A stretch of 32,188 nucleotides of DNA, from NCBI GenBank assembly GCA_002928955.1, contig PERT01000040.1:1-32188 (forward strand). The letters run 5' to 3'. This document shows positions 25,761 through 32,188 of the stretch, piece by piece. A program made the position numbers and the translations under genes. Under the pieces are notes generated by a model. It saw only the letters and a program-made list of their open reading frames with translations. It had not been told where the DNA came from and ran no database searches. Source of the DNA: Hyphomicrobium sp. GTDB taxonomy: Bacteria; Pseudomonadota; Alphaproteobacteria; Rhizobiales; Hyphomicrobiaceae. The stretch's first letter is position 1. Each line of letters begins with the position of its first letter.

Positions 25761-26378
25761 TCAACGCGAGTAGAACTCGACCACCAGATTCGGTTCCATC
25801 TGCACCGGGTACGGCACGTCCGAGAGCGCCGGCACGCGGGCGAGCTTCACGGTCATCTTGCCGTGGTCGGCGTCGATGTAGTCCGGGATGTCGCGCTCGG
25901 CGCTCTTCACGGATTCGAGCACCAGCGCCATCTGCTTGGCCTTCTCGCGCAGTTCGATCACGTCGCCGACGCGGATGCGGTAGCTCGGGATCGTCACGCG
26001 GCGGCCGTTGACCGAGACGTGGCCGTGGCTGACGAATTGGCGCGCGGCGAACACGGTCGGCACGAACTTGGCGCGGTAGACGATGGCGTCGAGGCGGCGC
26101 TCGAGCAGCCCGATCAGGCCCTCGGACGTCGAGCCCTTCATGCTCGCCGCTTCCTTGTAGATCTTGATGAACTGGCGCTCGGAGATCGAGGCGTAGTAGC
26201 CCTTGAGCTTCTGCTTGGCCTTGAGCTGCTGGCCGAAGTCGGACGTCTTGCCGACGCGGCGCTCACCGTGTTGGCCCGGACGGCTCTCACGCTTGTTAAG
26301 CGGGCTCTTCGGCCGTCCCCAGATGTTCTCACCCAGGCGGCGGTCGATCTTGTGCTTGGCGCGGATGCGCTTGGTCAT
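25761..26378 (-). CDS. rpsD: 30S ribosomal protein S4
   Basis: A 205-residue S4, a primary 16S-rRNA binder that starts small-subunit assembly. The start [21 protein letters not shown] and the S4/RNA-binding domain region ([26 protein letters not shown]) are clear. The start at 26378 has ggag 9-12 nt upstream; the frame extends five more codons to 26393 but the family start is MTKR. There is no zinc-binding Cys set, as in the Zn-free form. It stands alone with its own terminator. Confidence 0.97.
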   Translation of the reverse strand: MTKRIRAKHKIDRRLGENIWGRPKSPLNKRESRPGQHGERRVGKTSDFGQQLKAKQKLKGYYASISERQFIKIYKEAASMKGSTSEGLIGLLERRLDAIVYRAKFVPTVFAARQFVSHGHVSVNGRRVTIPSYRIRVGDVIELREKAKQMALVLESVKSAERDIPDYIDADHGKMTVKLARVPALSDVPYPVQMEPNLVVEFYSR

Positions 26379-26520
26379 TTTACGGCACTCCAAAAATGGC
26401 GAATCTCCGCGATCAGGGATTTACCTGGCCACGGCCGGTTGGAGCGCCCCTTCCTCTGCCCTGGGCCAGACGCCCGGAGCCGACAGGTGACGGCGTTAGC
26501 CATCACCGCAGGTGCGCAAT

Positions 26521-26550
26521 AGAAACGCGGGCCTTTCGACCCGCGGGTGA
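26521..26550 (-). terminator. Hairpin terminator of the periplasmic protein gene
   Basis: cgcggg and cccgcg (26526-26531 and 26540-26545) form a hairpin with an eight-base loop; read on the minus strand it is followed by a short T-rich stretch (tttct). It lies about 45 nt after the stop at 26594. Confidence 0.6.
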
Positions 26551-26593
26551 TTTGTGCATAGACTGATCGTGCCTGAGCGTCAACCGCGCGAAT

Positions 26594-27262
26594 TTACTTC
26601 TTCTTCTCGGCGGGCGCGGCTGCGGGCGGTGCGGCAGCCGGTACGGAGGTGGCCGCAGCCGGGGGCGCGGCGGTGCTTCCGGTCGCAGCTTCAGCTACCG
26701 GGCGGGCGGCAAGTGCGGGGCCCGTCGCGATATAGGCGGTGATCAGTTCCTTAACTTTGGATTTCTGCTCGGCAGTGCAGGTTGGCGGCGGCTTCTTGCT
26801 ATCCTCGATCACGACTTCCTTGTCGCCATCCTTCTCTACCAATTTGATGTTGCCGGTCAGCATCATGACCGTCGTGAGGTGCAACATGTTGATGTAGATC
26901 AGCTGCTGCTCGGACCATTTTTTCTTGTCGTGCTCTCGCTTCATCAGCGAAGCGTAGTTCATGAACTGGTCGTCCTTGAGGTCGCAGATCTGTGCATGCG
27001 CGGACACGCGGCCGACGCGGATGATCTCACGGCCGAGCTCCACCGGCACAACAACCTCGTCCTTCTTCTTCTTGTCGATCTGAACCGTCTTGCCGTCTGG
27101 CTTGGTGAACTGGGCGGGAACCATGGACCACGCATACTCCATGAAAGTCTTGACCGACTTGTCGCTCAAATCTTGAGCCACAAGCGGCCCGGACAAAGCA
27201 ACCGCCCATAGCCCTGCCGCAAGCGCAGTCGCACCAGCCAACCTCGTCCCCGCCTTCGCCAT
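26594..27262 (-). CDS. Exported protein with low-complexity tail, function unknown
   Basis: A 222-residue protein with a Sec signal peptide (residues 1-29, cut likely after LVA). The mature part has a highly charged segment with KKKKDE and DKKK runs and a Cys pair at ICDLKDD and PTCTAEQ. The last 50 residues are Ala/Pro/Thr-rich, ending in EKKK. The start at 27262 has ggag at a suitable distance; the ATG at 27271 would leave the ribosome site touching the start. I do not recognise the core domain. Confidence 0.7.
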   Translation of the reverse strand: MAKAGTRLAGATALAAGLWAVALSGPLVAQDLSDKSVKTFMEYAWSMVPAQFTKPDGKTVQIDKKKKDEVVVPVELGREIIRVGRVSAHAQICDLKDDQFMNYASLMKREHDKKKWSEQQLIYINMLHLTTVMMLTGNIKLVEKDGDKEVVIEDSKKPPPTCTAEQKSKVKELITAYIATGPALAARPVAEAATGSTAAPPAAATSVPAAAPPAAAPAEKKK

Positions 27263-27416
27263 GTTCCGCATCTCCGTTGTGCATGTTCGGTCAGGCGGGC
27301 CCTCGAATGGACTCGTCCGCCGTCGCGCATCGAACTCTAGATCCCGCTCAACCTATCAAGTCCGCGCCTTAAAGACGGGCATGGCTCGGCTCAAAACTTG
27401 GCCACATCATGGCGGC

Positions 27417-28673
27417 TCATGTGGACGGCTTCCGCGCTTGTCCCTTGCCTTTCGCCAGCGTGGCAACAATGCCACGAAGGGTTCGGACCTCCTGATCGGT
27501 GGCGCCCAAACGCAAAAACATCGTCCGGAGGTTGTTGACGATGGTGGGGCGCTTTTCGGCCGGGTTGAAGAAGCCGAGGCGGTCGAGTTCGGATTCGAGG
27601 TGGGCAAACAGCCCAGCCATGGCCTCGCGCGTGGCGGGCTGATCGTCGTTCAGATAAAGTCCGCCCGCCAGCGGCCTCTCGTACGTGGTGACGCGGCCGA
27701 GCGAGGCGCCCTCGTGGCTCCGCATCCACTCGTAGCCGAGGATCAGCACCGACTGAGCGAGATTGAGCGACGCAAACCGCGAGTTGACCGGGATCATCAC
27801 GATTGCGTCAGCCATGACCACTTCGCTCGTCTCGAGCCCATTGCGCTCGCGACCGAATAGAATGCCGCAGTGCTCGCCACGCGCGATCCGCGCCCGTAAT
27901 TCGACCGCCACCTGCTCGGGCGTCAAAACCGGCTTTCGGAGATCGCGCTGGCGGGCCGTCGTCGCCACGACGTAGGTGAGATCGGCGGTCGCATCGTCGA
28001 GCGTCGGGTACGCGACGGCGTCGTCGATGATGTAGTTGGCGCCCGATGCGGCAATCCGCGCCTTCTCGTTCGGCCAGCCGTCACGGGGTGCGACGAGCCG
28101 CAAGCTATCCAATCCGAAATTCGCGCACGCCCGCGCCACCATGCCGATGTTGTCCGGCAGCTGCGGCTCCATCAGGATCACCGCCGGGCTCTCCCCCTGG
28201 CCCGCCATCGCCGACCCACGGATGTGCGCCCGCCGGATGCCGTGGCGCAGCTTCCGCATCACGCGCCGCGCCCAGAACCAGTAGTTCTCGCCCGACCAGG
28301 TCTTTTCGAGCGCGGCCAGCGCTTGCGTGTGGATCGTCTCGACGCCCTGCCCAACAAGCCGCACCGCGCCGTCGCCGATCACGATCTCTTTGTGCGCGCG
28401 GATGTAGTCGTCAAGGGTCTGCAGTCCCTGCGCCTCGGTGCGGCGCTTGCAGCCCGGGCAGCTCGCCGCGTCGGCCTCGCACGCGAGCTCGGCGCAGTAG
28501 CCGAGCACGCAATTGAGCGTGTCGCGCGTGAGACCAGGAATGGCGAGCGCCGCCAGCCCCTCGTCGATCATCTTGTCGTGGCAGGCGTGGACCACCTCGG
28601 CCACCGTCCGGCCGCCAATAGCCGGTACCGGCATTCCATCGCGCTGGGCAATCTCGATCTGAGGCACGGTCAC
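27417..28673 (-). CDS. trmJ: TrmJ-type tRNA methyltransferase with N-terminal extension
   Basis: A 418-residue protein. From residue 156 (MAGQGESPAVILMEPQLPDNIGM) it is a normal SPOUT TrmJ, which 2'-O-methylates position 32 of several tRNAs; SPOUT motifs ILFGRERNGLETSEV and NLAQSVLILGYEW form the knotted S-adenosylmethionine site. The first 155 residues are unusual: a GMPVPAIGGRTVAEVV...IPGLTRDTLNCVLGYCAEL segment resembling a DUF433-type helix-turn-helix module, then a Cys cluster (ASCPGCKRRTE), then a segment ending ENYWFWARRVMRKLRHGIRRA. The GTG at 28673 has aaggaga about 10 nt upstream; the ATG at 28208 lacks a good site. Either one fused gene, or two genes joined in frame. Confidence 0.85.
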   Translation of the reverse strand: MTVPQIEIAQRDGMPVPAIGGRTVAEVVHACHDKMIDEGLAALAIPGLTRDTLNCVLGYCAELACEADAASCPGCKRRTEAQGLQTLDDYIRAHKEIVIGDGAVRLVGQGVETIHTQALAALEKTWSGENYWFWARRVMRKLRHGIRRAHIRGSAMAGQGESPAVILMEPQLPDNIGMVARACANFGLDSLRLVAPRDGWPNEKARIAASGANYIIDDAVAYPTLDDATADLTYVVATTARQRDLRKPVLTPEQVAVELRARIARGEHCGILFGRERNGLETSEVVMADAIVMIPVNSRFASLNLAQSVLILGYEWMRSHEGASLGRVTTYERPLAGGLYLNDDQPATREAMAGLFAHLESELDRLGFFNPAEKRPTIVNNLRTMFLRLGATDQEVRTLRGIVATLAKGKGQARKPST

Positions 28674-28914
28674 TCTCGATCGGTCTCCTTTTGAGGTGTC
28701 TCGGTTGGGGCTGGTCTCGATCGCACGCGGCGCGTCTCAAGACCCGCTATGTAGCGAGAACGGCCGGCGCGAGCAAAGCCGTCGGGCGCAGGGCGACGGC
28801 ACGAGCCGGGTCCAGGCTCGACCCGCCCCCTTCCTTCCTCTTACTTGTTGCCGTGCACCGCGGCAGCTAATGTTCGGGCGATTGTCAGCGACTCCACATG
28901 CCGAGGGAAAATAA

Positions 28915-30126
28915 ATGAATAAAATCAAGGTTAGCGGCACCGTCGTCGAGATGGACGGCGACGAGATGACCCGCATCATCTGGCAGCTCATCAAGGACAA
29001 GCTGATCCATCCCTACCTCGACATCAAGCTCGATTACTACGATCTCGGCGTCGAGCATCGGGACGCGACCGGCGACCAGGTGACCGTCGACGCGGCCAAC
29101 GCCACCTTGAAGCACGGCGTCGCCGTCAAGTGCGCGACCATCACGCCGGACGAGGCGCGCGTCAAAGAATTCAATCTGAAGCAGATGTGGAAATCGCCCA
29201 ACGGAACCATCCGCAACATCTTGGGCGGCACGATATTCCGTGAGCCCATCATCTGCCGCAACGTGCCGCGCCTCGTGCCCGGCTGGACGCAGCCGATCAT
29301 TGTCGGCCGACATGCCTATGGCGATCAGTACCGCGCCACAGACTTCCGCTTCCCCGGCAAGGGCACGCTCTCGATCAAGTTCGTCGGCGAGGACGGCCAG
29401 GTGATCGAGCGCGAGGTCTTCAAGTCGCCGGGGGCGGGCGTGGCCATGGCCATGTACAATCTCGACGACAGCATCCGCGAGTTCGCGCGCGCGTCACTCA
29501 ACTATGGCCTGCAGCGCAACTATCCGGTCTACCTCTCGACCAAAAATACGATCCTCAAGGCCTACGACGGCCGCTTCAAGGACATCTTCGAGGAGGTCTA
29601 CAGGGCCGAGTTCAAGGCCGAGTTCGATAAGCGCAAGCTGGTCTACGAGCACCGCCTGATCGACGACATGGTGGCGAGCGCGCTCAAGTGGTCGGGCGGC
29701 TATATCTGGGCCTGCAAGAACTACGACGGCGACGTCCAGTCCGACACCGTCGCGCAGGGCTTCGGCTCGCTGGGTCTCATGACCTCGGTGCTGCTGACGC
29801 CGGACGGCAAGACGGTGGAAGCCGAAGCCGCGCACGGCACGGTCACGCGGCATTATCGCGAGCACCAGAAGGGCAAGGAGACCTCGACCAACTCCATCGC
29901 CTCGATCTTCGCCTGGACGCGCGGCCTCGCCCACCGCGCCAAGCTCGACGGCAACGCGGACCTCGAACGCTTTGCAGCCACGCTGGAGAGGGTGTGCGTC
30001 GATACCGTCGAGGCCGGCCACATGACCAAGGATCTCTCGCTGCTCGTCGGACCCGATCAGAAGTGGCTTTCGACCACGGGCTTCCTCGACAAGATCGACG
30101 AGAACCTGAAGCGCGCGATGGCCTGA
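28915..30126 (+). CDS. icd: NADP-dependent isocitrate dehydrogenase (eukaryote-type)
   Basis: A 403-residue TCA-cycle enzyme converting isocitrate to 2-oxoglutarate with NADP. It belongs to the subfamily shared with eukaryotic cytosolic/mitochondrial enzymes: start [20 protein letters not shown], substrate loop [19 protein letters not shown], metal/substrate region [22 protein letters not shown], and [10 protein letters not shown], which binds the adenine-ribose phosphate of NADP. The length is typical. A short gaggg (28904-28908) precedes the ATG. A strong hairpin (30150-30176) follows the stop. Confidence 0.96.
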   Translation: MNKIKVSGTVVEMDGDEMTRIIWQLIKDKLIHPYLDIKLDYYDLGVEHRDATGDQVTVDAANATLKHGVAVKCATITPDEARVKEFNLKQMWKSPNGTIRNILGGTIFREPIICRNVPRLVPGWTQPIIVGRHAYGDQYRATDFRFPGKGTLSIKFVGEDGQVIEREVFKSPGAGVAMAMYNLDDSIREFARASLNYGLQRNYPVYLSTKNTILKAYDGRFKDIFEEVYRAEFKAEFDKRKLVYEHRLIDDMVASALKWSGGYIWACKNYDGDVQSDTVAQGFGSLGLMTSVLLTPDGKTVEAEAAHGTVTRHYREHQKGKETSTNSIASIFAWTRGLAHRAKLDGNADLERFAATLERVCVDTVEAGHMTKDLSLLVGPDQKWLSTTGFLDKIDENLKRAMA

Positions 30127-30149
30127 TTTCGCGACCCGATGACCGGCTT

Positions 30150-30176
30150 CCGGCGCACCCCTTCGACGTGCGCCGG
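30150..30176 (+). terminator. Hairpin after icd
   Basis: ccggcgcac (30150-30158) and gtgcgccgg (30168-30176) are perfect complements with a nine-base loop, 24 nt after the icd stop. There is no T-run directly after, so it may stabilise the mRNA end or act with Rho. Confidence 0.55.
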
Positions 30177-30270
30177 AGGAGCCTCGATGCGGGGATACGT
30201 CCACACGCTTTGGTTGCTGCGGTTGGCGTAGCGTAGGCGACATGAAGGCTTGCGCACGGAAAATAAGGCG

Positions 30271-30371
30271 CGCGGGACGCGCTGTGTTGTGGCGCGGGAC
30301 GCGCTGTGTTGTGGCGCGGGACGCGCTGTGTTGTGGCGCGGGACGCGCTGTGTTGTGGCGCGGGACGCGCT
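30271..30371. repeat. 22-bp tandem repeat, about 4.6 units
   Basis: Each unit begins cgcgggacgcgct and ends gtgttgtgg. Units 1-4 (30271-30358) are identical and the fifth is partial. The unit contains an internal palindrome (gcgcgggacgcgc-like), so each copy may form a small hairpin. Confidence 0.95.
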
Positions 30372-30542
30372 ATGAATGCGTGGGTTTCGGTTTGCGTGGT
30401 ACCGAGCGCCTTTGTGGCCCACGTGCCACACGCGCAAGTCACAGTCCTCGGCTCGCATTCCCCGGATCGCAGTTTCGGTGGCCGGGGATATGTCATGTCG
30501 ATGTGCCGGTCGGTCTCCAAGCGGCGGCCCCTCACAGGTTGT

Positions 30543-30577
30543 CCCCTCTCCCCCCACTTCTTCGCTGGGGAGAGGGA
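30543..30577. repeat. Dispersed cccctctcc-type palindrome
   Basis: cccctctcccc and ggggagaggg face each other around about 13 nt. It is the third copy of the family seen at 14796-14825 and inside the coding sequence at 15533-15554. Confidence 0.75.
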
Positions 30578-30594
30578 GTTGCGCGTTCGCCTTG

Positions 30595-30807
30595 CTATTG
30601 GCCCAGGGAGCCACCGGATGTGGGATTTTCTGCAAACGATTGCCGATCTCGTCTGGGATCGAGTTCGCACGCTTTGGCCAGGGCCGTGCGCGCCTCTTTC
30701 GGATCTTTGCTGAAAGCGATTGCGCCGAGGTGCCGCCAGGCCGACGCTGCCTCACGTGCGGCGTTACCTTGCGCGGTCGTTTTGGCCACCACATCGGCGC
30801 GGAACAC
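30595..30807 (-). pseudogene. C-terminal remnant of a TPR-type protein
   Basis: The frame MFRADVVAKTTAQGNAAREA...SAWRHLGAIAFSKD..EARTALAKACELDP reads as one tetratricopeptide-like repeat unit and then a short tail to a stop at 30595. A start of the gene is missing: the frame's upstream part runs straight into the CTAG module at 30807, where similarity ends. It is most likely the end of a larger TPR gene cut by the repeat cluster. Evidence is the TPR spacing (W, G, A, A, L and LDP pattern), so the call is moderate. Confidence 0.5.
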
Positions 30808-30886
30808 TAGTGGGGCGTCGCGCCTTAATTGACTGGTGGGTGGGGCATCGTGGGCGTCAATTAAGGCGCGATGAACGCCCCACTAA
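30807..30886. repeat. CTAG module, family C (second copy)
   Basis: It starts ctagtggggcgtcgcgcc and has arms gcgccttaattgac and gtcaattaaggcgcg as in the copy at 217-296, with a different loop. It also ends cactaa. The preceding bases atcggcgcggaacactag resemble the right end of module B with a base missing, so a B remnant may lie just before it. Confidence 0.85.
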
Positions 30887-30899
30887 CCCAATGATATAG

Positions 30900-30975
30900 C
30901 TAGTGGTCTTTATGTCTCGCCTAAATCGTCAGCGGTTGCCGCCAGTACAGCGATTTAGGCGAGACAGACCACTAG
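30900..30975. repeat. CTAG module, family D (second copy)
   Basis: 76 nt with arms tctcgcctaaatcg and cgatttaggcgaga, differing from the copy at 310-385 at only a few positions, including the loop. The last CTAG (30972-30975) is shared with the next module. Confidence 0.87.
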
Positions 30976-31047
30976 TGGCCTTCATGTCGGGCCTAAATCG
31001 TCGACGCGTGCGGCTGGCACAGCGATTTAGGCGCGACAGGCCACTAG
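30972..31047. repeat. CTAG module, family D' (diverged D)
   Basis: 76 nt. The arms gggcctaaatcg and cgatttaggcgc share the taaatcg/cgattta core of D, while the outer arms and loop differ (ctagtggcc / ggccactag). It shares its first CTAG with the preceding D module. Confidence 0.85.
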
Positions 31048-31362
31048 CGCGATCTCACCGTGTCCTATGACAGCATCGGCGACTGGAATGGCGATGTGTT
31101 CGACAACATCGACGGCATCATGGATCATATCGTGGCGGAACTCGGGAACTGTGGATCGAGTACCCTGACCCCGTCCCGGGAGCGCCGTCGTTGGCCAATG
31201 AGCGCGCGCGAGGGAGTGGCGGTGAAACTCCATTGTGATCCCGGCCCTTGTGACCGGGATCCAAGGTGCCGAAGGGGCAGCGCTCGCGGATGGATGGGTC
31301 CAAGCAATCATCGCCAATGCGCGTCTCCGATGCGACGCCAGGATGACGGAGGATGCGCCGCC
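31048..31362. other. Gene-poor stretch with a degenerate palindrome
   Basis: No gene with support. A hairpin gatcccgg (31237-31244) / ccgggatc (31254-31261) begins a region (to about 31350) that resembles the dispersed gatcccgg...ccgggatc repeats common in rhizobial genomes. The frame starting at the GTG at 31060 (opening MSYDSIGDWNGDVFD) runs a short way without a ribosome site and could be a gene fragment. Confidence 0.4.
31237..31261. repeat. gatcccgg-type dispersed palindrome
   Basis: Perfect 8-bp arms around a nine-base loop; the sequence to 31350, ending in ggatgacgga, looks like a degraded copy of a rhizobial dispersed repeat. Membership in that family is from memory. Confidence 0.5.
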
Positions 31363-31776
31363 CTACTTCTTGTTGGCCTGGATCTGGTTGTTGATGTCGG
31401 CCTGCATCTTGGCATTCAGGAGCTTGAAGTCGCCCTCGAGCTGGGTGCAGTGCTTCTCGCTGCCCTTGCAGACGATGGCCATCTGAAGTTCCAGGCTGTC
31501 GCTCTTCTGGATCGGCTTGCGGCAAACCACGGCCGGGTGCGCGGACTGGGCCGGCAGCGTGAAGGTATACATCGTCTGGGCCACCGGGTCCTGGTAGGCC
31601 GCATACTCCTTGTTGCGATGCACTTCCTTGATGCCCGGCATCGCCTTGACGCGCTCAAGCAAGGCTTCGGGAGTACCGGTGGCGTCACCGCAGAAGCTGG
31701 TGTCGGCCGGAGCACCCGCAAGCGAAGCCGAGGCTGAGAACACGAGGACTGCGAGCGCGGAAGCAAGCTTGAGCAT
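31363..31776 (-). CDS. Small exported protein, function unknown
   Basis: A 137-residue protein with a Sec signal peptide (residues 1-20, cut likely after SLA). The mature part has four Cys (FCGDATG, VVCRKPI, IVCKGSEKHC) which could form two disulfides, and ends with a charged KLLNAKMQADINNQIQANKK helix. The ATG at 31776 is the start that puts the signal at the N-terminus; upstream reading to 32004 is non-coding. It stands alone between two CTAG-module clusters. Confidence 0.75.
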   Translation of the reverse strand: MLKLASALAVLVFSASASLAGAPADTSFCGDATGTPEALLERVKAMPGIKEVHRNKEYAAYQDPVAQTMYTFTLPAQSAHPAVVCRKPIQKSDSLELQMAIVCKGSEKHCTQLEGDFKLLNAKMQADINNQIQANKK

Positions 31777-32079
31777 GGCGTTCGTTCCGGGGTTGAGGCG
31801 TGAGCGCGTGAGGGCGGCAGGGTGCCGGCATTTCAGGACGCGATCACTACACAATCGCGGCCGCTGGCGGCATGAAATTTTGGCAACGTCCACACAGGGC
31901 GAGAGCGTGGCACCGCGCGCCAAAGCACCGGCGGGCTGGCCAGTGACGCCATACGACGGACGTGTCACCAGTTTTTTCAAGAACCCGGTAGCGCGACGTA
32001 TCATAAAGTTGTAATACTTTAGATGATGCGTTTACACATATCCACTTAGGCCAGCTGAATGAATTGGGGGGTAGGGACA
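31777..32079. other. Intergenic region before the third module cluster
   Basis: About 300 nt without a gene. It becomes AT-richer at 32000-32060, as a promoter region for the reverse-strand gene might, and ends with a G-run just before the CTAG module. Confidence 0.4.
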
Positions 32080-32158
32080 CTAGTGTAGCGCATCTGACGT
32101 TTGGTCCCCACTCGGGGCTGGACGAAAAACCAAACGTCAGATGCAAAAGCTACACTAG
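32080..32158. repeat. CTAG module, family A (third copy, complete)
   Basis: 79 nt with arms gcatctgacgtttggt and ccaaacgtcagatgc and outer ctagtgtagc / gctacactag, as at 125-203; the loop differs. It is followed by a 13-nt aatcata spacer (32159-32171) and the next module. Confidence 0.85.
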
Positions 32159-32171
32159 AATCATAGGGTTG

Positions 32172-32188
32172 CTAGTGTTCTTTACGGC
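32172..32188. repeat. Start of a further CTAG module (B-like, cut by window edge)
   Basis: ctagtgttc followed by tttacggc resembles the start of module B at 53. The order A, 13-nt spacer, B-like therefore matches 1-128. Confidence 0.55.

Larger units (their letters stand above)
30177..30594. other. Gene-poor, repeat-rich stretch after icd
   Basis: No convincing gene. It holds the 22-bp tandem repeat (30271-30371) and a copy of the dispersed cccctctcc palindrome (30543-30577). Apparent reading frames are by-products of the repeat. Confidence 0.5.

Noticed and set aside
30242-30670. Reading frames on both strands across the 22-bp repeat
   Set aside because: Low-complexity by-products of the repeat with no ribosome site or family similarity.

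Overview
The window is high-GC DNA from an alphaproteobacterium, most likely of the order Hyphomicrobiales (Rhizobiales). This rests on gene content and order: purB, a DUF1476 / ATP-synthase zeta gene, purC, purS, purQ and purL, then bolA-grxD, rpsD, trmJ and a eukaryote-type NADP isocitrate dehydrogenase, plus a livHMGF cluster. I cannot fix the genus; a Hyphomicrobium-like family is a guess.

Layout. 1-385: a mosaic of short palindromic modules bounded by CTAG. 429-1663: soxY, soxZ and a small double-CDGSH iron-sulfur protein. 1806-8944: a branched-chain amino-acid (or amide/urea-type) ABC importer in the order livH-livM-livG-livF, a coupled small membrane protein, and two tandem periplasmic binding proteins. 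9006-10934: a small reverse-strand gene, a P1-family (DmpA/BapA-type) peptidase and a 59-residue membrane protein overlapping it. 11071-20539: de novo purine genes purB, purC, purS, purQ and purL, interrupted by a serine hydrolase, the zeta inhibitor of F1-ATPase and several small envelope proteins. 20689-25643: a Lys/Ala-rich exported protein, a GT-C type glycosyltransferase, an FKBP prolyl isomerase, a frameshifted coiled-coil gene, bolA, grxD and a double PqiA-domain membrane protein. 25761-30126: rpsD, a periplasmic protein, an N-terminally extended trmJ, and icd. 30127-32188: a repeat-rich, gene-poor end with a 22-bp tandem repeat, a TPR gene remnant, a second and a third CTAG-module cluster, and one small exported protein.

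How the genes work together. PurB/C/S/Q/L supply steps of IMP/AMP synthesis; PurS, PurQ and the small form of PurL form one FGAM synthetase. BolA and the CGFS glutaredoxin form the usual Fe-S trafficking pair. LivHMGF plus two binding proteins form an importer with possibly two specificities. SoxYZ is the sulfur-carrier pair of thiosulfate oxidation, here without soxA, B or X inside the window.

The most unusual signal is the CTAG-module system. At least five stem families (A, B, C, D, D') of uniform size (76 or about 79 nt), all of the form CTAG-TG...CA-CTAG or a close variant, are strung together, some sharing one CTAG and others separated by conserved 13- or 14-nt spacers. The same modules recur in the same order at both ends of the window. 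Other points worth a second look are the frameshift at a run of nine G in a small coiled-coil gene, a 14-bp tandem repeat that duplicates a stop codon, a dispersed palindrome inside a coding region, and an N-terminal extension on TrmJ.
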